A DNA stretch of 64,000 bases from positions 12,888,501 to 12,952,500 of the forward strand of contig BSBM01000602.1 of the NCBI GenBank assembly GCA_027924585.1. The letters run 5' to 3'. Each line of letters opens with the position of its first letter. Within the stretch, counting starts at the first letter, position 1. Positions 1-12,522 of this stretch are shown here, piece by piece. Source of the stretch: Larix kaempferi (Eukaryota > Streptophyta > Pinopsida > Pinales > Pinaceae). The notes below the pieces were generated by a model that had not been told where the DNA came from, ran no database searches, and saw only the letters and a list, made by a program, of their open reading frames with translations. A program made the translations under genes and the position numbers.

Positions 1-1170
1 GAATCTTGTAGGTTGGTGTTTTGTCTACCCAACCATGGTCTCAGTTTGTCCAAAGAGACTCCGAGGAAGAAGATATGGATCTGCCAAAAGTGCTACTTAG
101 CCTAATTTGCACTACTTCAGTAAAATGCCCGCCAAGGAGAGAGAAAGTAACCTCAGAGGATGAAATTGGTATTTATGGATTCACCTTTTTGGCCTCTACC
201 CATTCAGTGTCTCACACTTCATATTTGATGAAAATAAAGATTTCATCATGTTGACCTAGGGTTTGACAATTTTGTCTAAGTGTTGAATTAACAGGTTACT
301 TCCTCATAGTCACATGTGGAAGAAATTAACCTTCCAAAGTAGGAAAAATATTATTTTGCATATTAAGAACAAGAGAAACAAAAGAGGTCCAAATTTTGAA
401 AAATGGCCGTGTTGGAAAATTGGTCCAAGTGGCCTTGGGAAATTTCTTGCTGTACCTCATAAGAGAATGATAAAAATTATCTGAAACTATAATGTTATAG
501 CTTGTTGAAGAGGATATCATACCATGGTCTCAGTTCTCAAAGAGGGTTTTTGATGACAAAGTTAAAGGCATGCCAAAACAGGGTTTCAGGATGTTTTTGC
601 ACCAGTGGTAGTAAAACTGCCCAAGTGGCCTCAGGAAAATGCCCACCATAATTCATAGGTTAAGGTAAATGCCCACCCCATAGTGTTAGGCTGTAGCTTG
701 TTGATTTTTCTACCTGACCATGGTTTCTGATTGGCTTGAGAGTTTCTAAAAAGGAAGTTATGGGTATTCCAAAATAGTGTTTCAGGCAGATTGCTCCAGT
801 CTAGGAAAATGAGTGACCTCAGTAAAATGCCTGCCATTTCCTGTGGTTGATGTCTTAAAATATTTTGAGGGTATGCGTCTCTAGAACATTGATTGGTGCA
901 TCCAAACGTATCATTGGTTTGTCCAAAGAGTCTATGTAGGTGAAGATATTGATCTGCCAAAAGTGCGTCCTAGCTTGATTTGCACTGCTCCAGAAAAATG
1001 CCCGCCGAGTAGAGAGAAAGAGGTCTCAGAGGATGAAATTGGTTTAGATGGAATCACCTTGTTGGCCTCTATCCATTGGGTGTCTCATACTTCCAAGTTG
1101 ATGAAAATCAAAATCTCCTCATTTTGACCTAGGGTTTGACAATTTTGTCTTAGTGTTGAATTGGTAGTTT
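1..1170. repeat. Degenerate direct repeat, 873-bp offset
   Basis: Bases about 39-290 recur at about 912-1163 with a constant offset of 873 and many substitutions but no net indel. Both copies include a 'tttgtccaaagag' start, a 'gatctgccaaaagtgc' block and an 'acctagggtttgacaattttgtct' block. The spacer repeats a short 'accatggt' motif. A shorter related stretch (about 330-400) reappears at about 4360-4410. No convincing protein is encoded. This looks like decayed internal or LTR sequence of an unidentified retroelement. Confidence 0.6.
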
Positions 1171-2079
1171 AAAAAGCTAGTGTTGATTGGATGTTTTGGC
1201 AAGCCATTATCTTCTTGGACATAGACCTTTTATCGCGAATGGGTCAATGGTCAAGTGTGTAAATCCTCCACCTGAAAGCTTATTGTTGAATGTGGTTGTC
1301 ATTGATGTCACTTCAATAGTAGCAGTTGATGCAGTTCCATCTTTAGATTATATCAGTTGGGCGGTAAAAGTTTGGATTAACTAACTCAGGAGTAAAATGA
1401 ATGTAATTTTTTGTTTAATTATAAACAATAAATATACAAACTAAATATGTGAATATTCAATTTAAAGTAATTTTTAAAACAGGGTAATTGACGGAGCCCA
1501 AGATGTCTCCAAACAACGAGGAAGTTAATTCTTCCTCTTTAAAAATGCATAGCTTTTTTTTTACAATATATAGCTTTTCATTAATATAAAATTTTTGGAT
1601 GATTTTTCATTCGAAATTTTTTTTTAAGGGAAGTTGCCTTCTTATGGTGTATTTTTGAATTGTTTGTTTTCTTCAACTAAATTAGTGTCAATGAGAGAAT
1701 CCATCTTGCATGCATGAGTCTTAATATTTAGAATATAAGATTAACTAAATAAAACATTTGGCAGATTGAAAATTAAAATCTTTAATAAAAATTTCAATAA
1801 TGAAAGGTAATTTCTTTAATAACACTTTACTATTGAAGGGCATGCTCTGAAACTAAACGTTTTGTGATGGTTAAAGTAAGAGTTCAAAATGTCATAAAAA
1901 TTTGATTTGAAGGGTAAAGATCAAATGAATCTCCAACCCTGCTTGCGTGAAATCATGAAGCCCAATCATGAAAAGAACCAAAATGACTTTATTGATTGTT
2001 TGATCTAAGAGTTAAGAGTTCTCATAATATTGATTAATATTTTATCTAAGAGTTAAGAGTTAATAGAATAATTCAGGAT
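1171..2079. other. AT-rich stretch without a recognisable gene
   Basis: Short open frames such as 1187-1384 resemble no family I recognise and lack gene context. Poly-A and poly-T runs and irregular repeats dominate. I see no feature worth naming here. Confidence 0.5.
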
Positions 2080-2563
2080 TAATTTACTTATATAACCTTT
2101 TTTTTGAACGAAAATAAAGTGCCTTGTTATTCATTAAGTGAATCAAAGAAACTTACAATAAAACCTATCCCAGGGATAGAATCTTTGAAAACAGACTATA
2201 CAATCTCTTACAATAAATCCAAGATTGCTTGCCGCTATTTAGTAATATACCATCATAACCATGGCTGCTGATAACATCATAAAAATAACACAGATACAAA
2301 GGAAATCTTAACCAAAAAGCCCCTAAAGTGGGTGCATCAAATTTACAAAATGGATCATAAAAGGTAGCCTAATTAATAAAGACGAACATAAAACATTTCC
2401 CCCAGATGGTGATCAGTGAAAGGGGTAACCTGAAGAATACCATCTTCCAAATGTAATCCCTTCTTTGACAATAAATCAGCTCTATGATTGAAAGAACAAG
2501 AGATGTATTGTATAGAATAGTCGTGAAATTGTTCCAACAAGATGGTAATTTACTTATAGAACC
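2080..2563 (-). mobile_element. 5'-truncated LINE (3' end only) with target-site duplication
   Basis: The insert spans 2098-2545 and reads on the minus strand. At its left edge is a run of eight T, which is the poly(A) tail seen from the plus strand. It is flanked by an 18-bp direct repeat at 2080-2097 and 2546-2563 (TAATTTACTTATANAACC, one mismatch). The minus-strand translation near 2440-2545 ends like a plant LINE RNase H domain, with an R-A-D-L-L-S-K motif. The 3' UTR has the 'aatgaataacaa' type of ending also seen in the LINE at 57.5 kb. The 448-bp insert is therefore a dead-on-arrival copy made by target-primed reverse transcription. Confidence 0.8.
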
Positions 2564-3384
2564 ATAGTGACTTTATAATTAGTAATGTGCTTTAAATTTG
2601 ACTAGTCAAACATATATACTATAGAATCAAATAACAGAGAAATCACAACATTACAATTAACATAATATAAAATAATATTGCACTACATTTAAGAAACCAA
2701 ATCACAAGCCCAACAAATAGTTACTAGTGTTATAGTGATTTGAATATTGAGAATTCATAATGCAATATTTCAATAGAAGTATCCATTTGTTACAAATTGG
2801 CTTTCAAAGAGGCTTTCTTCTTGAACCAACAACTCATGTGCAAACTATGAATCTAGTCATGCTTTACTTATTAGCCTTTGTAGCAAAGTGAGAAGTGGAA
2901 GAATTAAGTAATCTTACAAATTACCACAAGCAAGAAGTTTAACCAAAGCGTTCTACTTGCAGGGCCAAAATGTTTTAATAATTATAGAAATAGATTTAAA
3001 TGCCCAAGGAATATACACAAATATTATATGCATTGATATATCTAGAATTTTTAGAAATATATTTAAATGCCATAGGAATATACAGAAATCTTATATCCAT
3101 TAATATATCTTCGTCAATATTTCCGATTACAATTACCGATATACAGCTATATAACAAATAGACCAATATTTGTTGCTGATTACATCAAATGTTTATATCA
3201 CTAATACGATAGAATCCTACTCCCTAGAACCTCAATAACATGAGATTCTATTTTACAAAAAAGATAATAGTTGTGTGCATACCAAAAATTAATATAGACA
3301 AACAGAAGGGCCTTGGAAAATTAATAGAAAACGAAACAAGTAAAACTAATCAGACAAGTAAATATCAAGAAACTACTGGGTGGG
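2564..3384. other. AT-rich stretch without a recognisable gene
   Basis: No coding region, RNA gene or clear repeat is visible. Short near-duplicated phrases around 2985-3110 ('agaaatatatttaaatgcc...aggaatatac') suggest local tandem duplication. Confidence 0.4.
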
Positions 3385-3990
3385 CCGCGTGGTTCCCTCA
3401 ACCAGTCTCCATTGGTTTTTCCCCTGAGGCCGAAGGTGGGTTGTCATATGGAGGGGACTGTCTAGAACCTACAAAAGTTGTTGGTCTCCGCTCGCGCTGG
3501 AGACGTTCAATGGCTTCGCGTTGTTCATCATGGAACCTTCGCATCTGTACGATCAGTTCAACATTGTTACCTGCTTCAGCATTGTTACCTGCTAACTTCT
3601 GCTCATGGTATCCTCGATTGAATTCTTCAAGGACTCTAGGTCGTCTTTGTCACATTTCCCCTCCAGCTTCTTCCGAAGCTATTCCATGTACTTTTCTAAC
3701 TTCTCTATTCTTCGGGTGAGTGCATTAATGGCTCTAGTCCTTCCAATAGGGCCACGACTACTACCTTCCACCATTATATAACACAAAGCTATCTTTGAAG
3801 AATTGTTGTAACAAATCCTCTCATACGAGAGCTCATTGCCACTAACTAGAGCACTGGTAGGAATACAACGCTTTCCCAAACGATGAGGAGGGCCAGTCGA
3901 GGGAACAACCAAACGATGAGGAGGGATAGTGGAGGGAAAAACCGCAGAAGACATGCCTATTTGAGACAACATTTTGGGCAAAAACAAAGG
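3385..3990 (-). pseudogene. Possible gag N-terminal remnant of an LTR retroelement
   Basis: The minus strand from about 3774 starts with Met-Val-Glu-Gly and runs into a charged, probably coiled-coil segment (INALTRRIEKLEKYME). A stop codon follows, then a further charged stretch in the same frame. After a frame change comes an RRFHDEQREAIERLQRER segment with a Pro/Ser-rich tail at about 3400-3560. This composition fits the N-terminal part of a plant LTR-retrotransposon Gag. No zinc knuckle or protease follows. The opposite-strand frame at 3240-3719 is a shadow. The assignment rests on composition only and is uncertain. Confidence 0.3.
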
Positions 3991-4099
3991 AACAAGGGCA
4001 AAAGCAATTTAAAGGAGCGAAAATGAACAAAAAACCTTGAACATCGGGATCGGTATAAATATCCACAAGCCTCGAAATTAAAGATCAAAGTACTGCAAA

Positions 4100-4420
4100 G
4101 AGGGTTATATGACATTACCAGTCAGAGACCTTATGCGAGAGTAGAGACTCGAGACCTTACCCTATTCGAGACCATGTGTGAGACCTTACCCTGATAGACC
4201 TTTGAGGTGACTGATGGGAGAGTTTGGTAGCTAGGGTTCGAATAGGCTATCCAAAAAGTCTCTGATGTACCTTGTTGAATAAGATATCCAACCATGGTCT
4301 CATTTCTTAAAAAGAGTACTTTCAGTTTGCCTTATGATGGTCATATATGCAAAAGATCAACCTGCCAAAAGTAGGAAAAATATTATTTTGCATATTAAGA
4401 ACTAAAGAAAAATTGGCTAA
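4100..4420. repeat. Short direct repeats and a copy of the 330-400 block
   Basis: Bases 4120-4205 contain three or four irregular copies of 'gagaccttaccct'. Bases about 4262-4410 repeat motifs of the first kilobase ('accatggtctca', 'ccaaaagtaggaaaaatatt', 'attttgcatattaagaac'). The 1-1170 and 4100-4420 blocks may therefore belong to the same decayed element. Confidence 0.45.
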
Positions 4421-4634
4421 GTGTCAAGATTAGAGAGTTGAAAAGGCATTTGGAAATGCCCAACAAAGAGTGCCCTTGTGCTGATAATTTTTCCAGATGA
4501 CATGGGCATGTTCCTTGGTGATCTGGCCATCCAGCTGTGGTATCATTTCCGTCCTTGGTGCTCTCACGTGTGAGCTATTGGTCTCCCATAAGCAGAGAAA
4601 AACTTGATTATTTATAAAAAGGATTAAGGGTTAA

Positions 4635-5050
4635 AAGCTCCATTATGCTCGCAGGGGCTAAAGAAATGCCCACAAGGGCTAAAAGATGCCCGCAAGGGCT
4701 TATCTATGCCTGCAGGATTTGAGGTTAAGCCCACAGAGGCTTAGGGATGCCCACAGGGAGTGAAGTTAAGCCCGTAGAGGCTTAATTAAGGATGCCCGCA
4801 GGGGCTAAGGTAAAGCCCGTAAATCCCGCAAGGGCTTAAGGATTCCTGCAGAGGGTGAATTTAAGACCACAGGGGCTGAGATTAAGCCCATAGAGGCTTA
4901 GGGGATACCCGTAAGAGGTAAGGTTAAGCTCGCAGGGGCTAAAGTTAAAGCCATAGGAGCTTAAGCATGCCCGCAAGGTGCTTTCTCACATATGCCCACG
5001 AAGAGGCAAGGGGCGTAGGATTTTTGCCCGCATAGGGAGAGCCTAGATGG
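4635..5050. repeat. Degenerate minisatellite, 'gcccgcaggggctaag' type
   Basis: At least a dozen imperfect units alternate between 'gcccgcaggggctaag' and 'gcccgtagaggcttaa', giving a period of roughly 20-30 bases. Unit length and sequence vary too much for a coding repeat. The array is markedly more GC-rich than its surroundings. Confidence 0.75.
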
Positions 5051-5900
5051 ATGAAGCCTGCAGACCTAAGAAATCCAAAGAAGTTTTTTTAATTAATTAA
5101 AAGAATGAAATAAACAGAATCACAAATAAAAGATTAATTATCAGATTTGAAAAGGCACGATAACGAAAAGGCATGAGCACAGTTTGAAGAGATGCAAGGT
5201 TTAAAAGATGAAGAATATATATAGCAAATGTGTCGAAAATTGTCTTAAAAGTATGTATTTATAAATCGACGATCGTCGATCCATCGACGCAAATGCATGA
5301 GTTCACCCGCGCGTAAAATGCCAAGAGCCGTTGGAAGCTAGCATTGCTTTGGCGGGTGTGCAAAGATAGCCATAGGTCGTCGATATAGAGACGAAAGTGC
5401 GTCGAAAATTAAAAACACGTCGATATTTCCACGGTTTTTCCGCCATGATAAAAAAAAATGAAAAGACATCTTAAATTTCATTGTATTAATCCACGAATGT
5501 TCAAAACGTGGAAATATTTCGTGGAAAAATCTACCCGAATGTACTAGTGCTACCCTCAAAATGCTGAGCAAGTATGGTAGGTTAGAAAAAAGAACAAAGA
5601 AGAGGATATTCTTCTGCAGCCTGAAGCTACAAAATTTCATGTGCAACTTTATGGATTCAACAGCCCACGACTTTAAGGATTCAACAGCCCACGACGTTTT
5701 TTTTGCAAAGGTGAACTCATCCAATAAACGTTAAGCAACAAGTTGCAAGTTATCTCTAAGTTTGATGGTGTATTATAGTGCTTGAAGATGGGAAAGAAAC
5801 AATCCCGCATCATTACAATCCTTGAACCCTAAAGAAGATGCAATCGCAATAGATATAGATATTAGAGAGATGAAAGCAAAAGAAACACGAATTGAAATGA
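5051..5900. other. No gene; short CGACG-type palindromes
   Basis: A perfect palindrome 'cgacgatcgtcg' lies near 5267-5278, and 'gtcgtcgat' and 'cgtcgaaaat' recur to about 5430. A tandem phrase 'ggattcaacagcccacgac' is repeated at about 5650-5695. I see no supported coding region. Confidence 0.4.
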
Positions 5901-5905
5901 GGTTT

Positions 5906-8900
5906 TGTAACACCCTATAAAAATCACAAAAATTTAAAACTTTTTCTACGTGACAATATTGCTTATTTAGTGTATGCGGAAATGGAAAAGATACATGAGA
6001 TGTTATTTGCTATCCTAAAATACCATACTTGTTTATTGAATGCAACTAAAAGAAGTTAGCTTAAGTCCTAATGTTATCCAAATCTAGATATGCTGCTACA
6101 AAATCTACTGTTGTTGTTTATGAAAGGAGAAACACCATTTGATTAATGTTCTTTTGTTTGATTGATGAAGGGGTCCTTCGGACGCCCTGAGGCTTACTTA
6201 GCATTCGTTCTAAAGCATGTGAATTTCACAATGTGACAGATTACAGGTGAGAGTTTTTGAGTTACGACCCGTGCTCGCAGAAGGTTTAAATGTTCGTGTA
6301 TTTTCAGTTCATACTTGTATGTAAAAGTCTATCTTTTACTTCCTATGGCAAACGTCGAAATCATGTACGAGTGTTTTAAAATAACTTGCTTGGGTCTACC
6401 TTCAGCATACCGACCAAACACCAGATAATCTACTGTGTAAGTGAGTGTATAAGAATTAGTTCATATGTGAAATTCTAAAGTCTACGCCATGTATTACAGG
6501 ATTAATTTAAATCATTTAAACATAGAATTGTTGCTATTTCACAAGTGTCACACATGTAGGGTGAGTTGTGTGCATTGTAAACCTACGTAGTACCTACATG
6601 AGACTATGAGCACCCTACAGTTTCGGTTTGATGCTACTCTCTTTACGTCTTAATGACTAAACTTCAACTCATTAAGAGTTACTTGTAACTCTGCTATCTA
6701 TGCGTAAAAATAGAAATTCTATACAACGATGTGAATTGTGTGCAACGGTGTGGATTTGTGTAAACGTTATAAATGATATGCAACTATATGAAATTGTGCA
6801 TAGAATATAAATGATGGGCTATTACATAATAGTATGTAATAGTGTGACTCTATGTGTTGTTGTACTATCCTAGTAAACCACTCACTAATTGATACTATAC
6901 ACAAAGAAGCGATATCAAACAAACTCTATTTGATACTTTGTGAACTTACGATACTATGTGATGGGGATTATCGTATTGTGAAACCATATATTATGTGAAA
7001 CAATTATTATGATATATGTAATATATGCAAACCCTTAGCACCTAACTGTGCGAACTTTAATATTTTAACAGGTTTATAGTTTGACCTTACCATAAACAAT
7101 GTATTATGCAACGAACGTTAAGAGGTGGATGTTACTGTACAGGTTGGCAAGTGTAAATGTAACTGCTGCAATAAATATCTATCACTACGGTGGATAATGG
7201 GATTCCAACGTGGATGATAATGCTGGTCTTGTTCACGTGCCAAATGGTAGTAGGGATCCTCCTTGCGATGATGTGTAAACAAGATAGTTCAATCGGTTGA
7301 TGAACTGGCACCTTCGTGGCTTCCTCGTGGCTATTGTAATGATAACACATTAATGAGGTAGATGGTATTGTTGTAGTTGAGACTCTGGTTCAATCTCTGT
7401 AAGATCTCAGCATTTAATCCATTTCTACGTGGTGAGGGTGAGTGCTAAGCTGGAACTTACATGTGTAGCTCTAAGTGATAACAGTGGTGATGTTTTGTGA
7501 TGTGTCACCGAGCTATAAGCTCTGACTTGGTGATATGGCATCTATTCGCTTTGTGTAATAAATGAAGTCATTTCTTGGTTTTTGGTTATAATAACTCCTT
7601 TGGTATCACCGTGGTTTAGATGGCTTGATCCTGAACGTTGATCTCGGGTCTCGGTAGATGGGATGTGCAAAACCCTAGCTACGTGGGTCTTAACGTTAAT
7701 TTCTCTTTTGTGCACTCATTTGGTGGTTACTGTCTGGAAGTGAAGGCCGACAGGCCACTGGTTTACAGGGCTCGACCTTGGGTGGTTGTGGATGGCACTG
7801 TGCCTTTGAACTCTGAAATTTTGTTGTGGAAATGCTGTATAAGTGTTAAGTTTTGCTGAGAGAGCAATGTAGAATCCCTGTGGCTTTCTTCTGGTGGCAA
7901 ATTACAGTTTAAAGATGAAGTTTATTCTGAGTTGGGTTGTAGTTCAGATGTAAGTCAACTTCACTGTGTTGATTGAGGGTTTGGAAGCCAGAATCATTCC
8001 AATCATTTGTGGATTGCAAGGTAAGTCCCGTCTGGTTTTTAGTTCTATAAACTACTTCTTCGTTTGGTCAATAGACAAATGATATGCTAGTAACTCCTCA
8101 CAGACCTTTGTGGCAGGAAATGCCATCGCTCGAAATCAAGGTGCTAGGTTTGGCGACAATGGAGTTTGGTAGCAATGGATAAAAATCCGAAAAAAATGGT
8201 AATCCCGGTGGCAACCCTCGTAGGTTCTCCTGGCAGTGGTCGTGGCAATAGTTGTATCGTCAAAACTGGAATTCGTAGTGGAAAAACTTAGGTTGTTTTC
8301 TTAGTTGTAGAGTCAATGTAACAATTGGTATTTGTACAGGGTTTGAGTTCTGGTTTTCGAAACTTAGCAGCGTTTATTTGTTTTTAAGTGGGGTTTCAGA
8401 CTCTGTTGAGAAGATAATAAAATGTCTTTTGCAAAACTATGTGACTGTGACTATTCTGTATTTGTTGTGTTGGGACTTGGCCCTTGAATGAAACCTGTCA
8501 CTCGTCATTTTGAGAAATGGAACTAGTTCATAAATTAACAGTCTCTATAATGAATGTAATGTTTGTGTAGACTAGGGTTTAAGCATACCTGTACTATCGG
8601 ATTATTTTCTAGAATGTAAGTTCACGAATGTTTAAAGGGTAGAAAGGAACTTGTATGTACTGTGTGTCTGAAGAAAACAATACTATGGTTTATTAAATCA
8701 ATGTTTAAGCAATTGTTATGGCTTTGGCCTACTGCCTCGCTGCTAGTTTTGTATTAAATGTTCGTGCTTCTGATTTGAAATCTTGTCAATGATTTAGGGT
8801 TTGACTGTGTCTAGATAATGATGTGTTTGTTGAAATGTTTAAACAACCGCCAGGGTTGTGATTATGTTAACTCTGCTCTTACAGGCATTTGTGAAATCTT

Positions 8901-10498
8901 GAAATCTTCGAACTGACAAAGAAATAGATGAGTTTGATCAACAATAATGGTTCTTATATATAAAAGAAGATACTCCTACTGTCTATATTAATAAAATAGA
9001 GAAGGACGACAGAGAGCTTATTCATTTAGCTCGAACTCTGTTACAGAATTTACATTTGTATTAAGGTTGTAAACATATGTGAAAGAAAATATTGAACCCT
9101 AGCTTTAAGATAAGGAGCTTTGTCTGCTTATCGGTTCTATGCATACAATAAAAGAATATTTGAATCAACAGTGGACTTTTTAAAAGATTTAAATGCAAAG
9201 TCTCAAACCCTAAGTTGATAATATGATGTTTCTTAGTTGTCTATTTGTCCTGTATGTAAAACGATGAAAACAACAGCAAATATAGATATTCTTTGGCAAT
9301 AAACATTTAGAAAACATGAATGTACAGAATCATAAATTAATTCCTTGTCTAATATAATCTTCTGTGTATCTATAAATTTGGATTTACTTTTCTATTGATG
9401 TTAAGAATGTGACAAGAAAAGTACTATGAGTGAAGAAATAAAAACACATTTTAACATTAGTAAATAATGTACAAAGCAATTATAAAGAATTAATACTTTC
9501 ATCACCATGGCATTTTTCCTATCAACTCTCATCTACTTAATTTGTTTCTGTACTGGAGTACGATGCTGTTTCTTTTTGCATGGGGAAAAATACAGAAACT
9601 ATTTTATCCAATCAAGTCAAATTATACAGAATTGTTAGTTTACATAGGAATCGAAATAACTTATAAAATAAACAATGAAAGTTACAAAATCAGCAGTGCT
9701 GTAACATACAACAATAATTAGATAACAGAACTTAAAAATAAAACAGATAAGATATTAGAACCTGTAACTGATGATAGGACCGACAAACACCCAAGGAGGC
9801 CTGTTCCTCCCAACCTGCTTCGGAAGAAGCAGCTCAGCTGCTGACTTCTAATGAACCCCCGAGCCTGATTACTGATCCAATAAGTGGGTGGAAAACTGTG
9901 TAGAAGCAAGGCACTCAAAATACCTTCTCCACTCGGTATCAACCTCCTATAAAATGCCTTCTCCACTCAGCAACAACCTCCTGAACTCACTAAGAGTTTT
10001 GGCAGACTCACAACATGATCAACCCTAGCCTATCCCCTCATCAGATCTCTTGAGTGCAAACAACAAAACCTCAAGGTAAGTTTCCTCGTCAGGAAAAGTG
10101 ATGAACCTCAGTTCATAATATGATGGCTAATATATAGACTGCCTAGGTCTTTTAGTGGTCAGTTTGGAATAAATGAGCCTCAACCTCCAGTCCTATCTTT
10201 CAGGGCACTAAGACCACATTTCAAGGGAGTTGTCCCATACCAACAGCTAGTTAGTTGCACCATGATGTTGCCACTTGTCCATTGCCTTCTACTCCAGATT
10301 CCATTCCACCTAGTGGATCAGTAACCATTCTTTCAACAGTCCCCTTAGGTGTTTGTCTCCTATTTCTTTTATTAAATAATAAAATATTGTGCAAATTATA
10401 GTCATCCTTGGACACTTATCCAAAATATAAAACTTTACAATAAAAGTTAATACAAAGTTTTCAGCATAAAATGTTTTCTGCAATTAGGGTATGTGACA
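5906..10498 (-). repeat. Gypsy LTR, downstream copy in element orientation
   Basis: This LTR is 4593 bp, bounded by TGT...ACA, and collinear with 33666-38234. By eye the copies differ at a few positions per hundred bases plus small indels. Short open frames inside (for example 7132-7350 and 7638-7859) occur in both copies but resemble no protein. They are best read as untranslated LTR sequence. LTRs this long are unusual outside some conifer and chromovirus lineages. Confidence 0.92.
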
Positions 10499-10513
10499 AA
10501 CACTCCCTCTTAA
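10499..10513 (-). other. Polypurine tract
   Basis: On the minus strand TTAAGAGGGAGTGTT abuts the LTR start TGTCA. Its position next to the 3' LTR and its purine run fit the plus-strand priming site of an LTR retrotransposon. Confidence 0.75.
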
Positions 10514-10537
10514 GCTCAACATCGTCCTCGATTTTGC

Positions 10538-11122
10538 TTATTCATCATCAAGTTCCTCATGGAACAGAACTGGGTATGCTTCTCGCATTTTACCCTCCAG
10601 TTCCCAAGTAGCCTCATCAGGGCTAAGGTGCTTCCATTGCACCTTTACCTGCCCTATGCTACGATTCTGAAGTGTAATTTCCCTCCTGTTGAGAATACAG
10701 TCCGGTTCCACCTGAAAATCTCCTTCGGGTTCCACTTGTATGTCATTCCAATTCAACACATGAGTAACATCATGCACATACTTCTTTAAGACATAAACAT
10801 GAAAAACATTGTGGATTTTTAAATTGTATGGCAAAGCCAATTTGTATGCAACAGCTCCTATCCTTGATAGGATTTCAAATGGTCCACAATACCTCGGTGC
10901 TAATTTAGCACAACTCCCAAGCTTCAAAGAACTTTTCTTGGGCTTTACCTTTATGAATACATGGTCTCCTACCTGAAATTCTCTTTCTGTGCGTTTCAAA
11001 TCAGCATAGCTTTTCTGCCGATCTTGGGAAACTTTTAAGTTACCTTAAACTTGTTTCACAGTTAGCTCCATTTCTTTCAATAGATCTGGTCCTAACATCA
11101 ATCTATCTACAGGATTATCCCA
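10538..11122 (-). pseudogene. Gypsy integrase C-terminal and chromodomain-like region
   Basis: The 10538-10999 frame contains the EREFQVGDHVFIKV GPY/F-like region of integrase, the KLAPRYCGPFEIL core and an IHNVFHVYVLKKY segment. It ends in a chromodomain-like tail (VKVQWKHLSPDEATWELE). It lies in the same frame as the integrase core upstream but is separated from it by two in-frame stops, one at about 11120 and one at about 11045. The tail would guide integration to particular chromatin in an active relative. Confidence 0.85.
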
Positions 11123-12501
11123 TTAAATTGGAGTAGAACATTTTCTTCCATACAAAATTTCAAATGGACTTAACTTAGCAGATGCTTGATAATTATTATT
11201 GTAGGCAAATTCTGCTAGGTGTAAGTAATCCTCCCATTTAGATGGATGGTCTTTAACATATAATCTTAACATATTTTCCAAAATCTGATTTACTGTTTCT
11301 GTTTGACCATCAGTTTGTGGGTGGAAAGAAGTGTTGAAATTTAACTTAGTATTTAATCCTTTAAACAGTGTTGTCCAAAAATTACCAGTAAACTTAGAGT
11401 CTCGATCTGAAATAATCACCTTTGGAATTCCATGCAAGCGAAAAATTTGCTTCATGAAAATATATGCAATGTTAGAAGCCTTGAAAGTAGTTTTCACAGG
11501 AATAAAATGAGCAGCTTTGCTAAGTTTATCAATGACAACCATAATTGAATCATTCTGCTTCTGATTTTTAGGCAAACCTGTAATAAAGTCAATGCTTATG
11601 ATTTCCCACTTCCATTCTGGAATTGGTAAGGGCTGCAATAGCCCAACTGGATGTTCATGTTCAGCTTTAATAGTCTGACAGTCAAAACATCTAGCTATAT
11701 ATTCAACAAATTCACTCTTCATGTTAGGCCAAAAGTATTCCTTTCTTAACATGGTTATCATTTTCTGATAACCAGGATGTCCTGAATAAGGACTCTTGTG
11801 AATTTCATCTAAAATCAGCAACTTAACTTTCGAAAAATTAGGCACATAAATTCTGTTTTTGTAAGTTAAGAAGCCTTTTTCATTAATACTGTAATCCGTT
11901 ATAACATTTTCAGATGAATTTTTAGCCACTTTATCATGTAATTTTTGGGAATTTTCGTCTTGCTTAATTCCTTCTTTGATCTGATTTTCTAGATTAGTTT
12001 TAAAAGTACTGATTGCTGCCACAGAATTTAATCTATCATTTCTGCTCAACGCATCAACAACCTTATTTTCCTTTCCATTAATGTGATGGATCTCGAAATT
12101 GTACTCGCTAAGGAAAGCTAACCACCTAGCTTGCCTTGCATTCAGATTTGTTTGATCCAGTAAATACTTTAACCCCTTATTATCAGTCATTAAAATGAAT
12201 TTTCTACCAATCAAGTGATGACGCCACATCTTTAAAGCATGTATCACGGCTTCCAACTCAAGATCATACGTAGCATAATTCTTTTCGTGTATTTTTAGCT
12301 TCCTTGACTCAAAAGCAATTGCATGACCTTCTTGATTAAGACCCCTCCAAGTTCTTCATTGCATGCATCCGTGCATACAATGAAATCCTTATTAGGATCT
12401 GCAATTTTTAATATGGGTGCAGTAGTTAACAATTCTTTTAACTTATTAAAACTGTCTTGACACTTTTGATCCCATATAAATTTCTTCCCCTTCTTCTGCA
12501 A
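11123..12501 (-). pseudogene. Gypsy RNase H and integrase core
   Basis: The RNase H part starts in 12501-12295 (FIVCTDACNEELGGVL). It is broken by a frameshift near 12335 and continues in 12256-11123 (ILMTDNKGLKYLL, then NKVVDALSR). The integrase follows with an HHCC zinc finger (HKSPYSGHPG, then CFDCQ) and the DDE core: D in SIDFITGLP, D in ISDRDSKFTG, and E in the HPQTDGQTE region. The frame ends at a premature stop. All catalytic landmarks are still visible although the frame is broken. Confidence 0.9.
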
Positions 12502-12522
12502 AGAAGTGATAGGGTTAGCAAT

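Noticed and set aside
3240-3719. 159-residue plus-strand open frame
   Set aside because: It overlaps a minus-strand frame with better gag-like composition, has no recognisable motif, and its CpG-rich part reads more sensibly on the other strand.
5267-5278. cgacgatcgtcg palindrome as an operator or binding site
   Set aside because: A single short palindrome in a region with many CGACG phrases. No gene is nearby to regulate.
7132-7859. Open frames conserved between the two LTRs
   Set aside because: Conservation reflects LTR duplication, not coding selection. The peptides match nothing I know.
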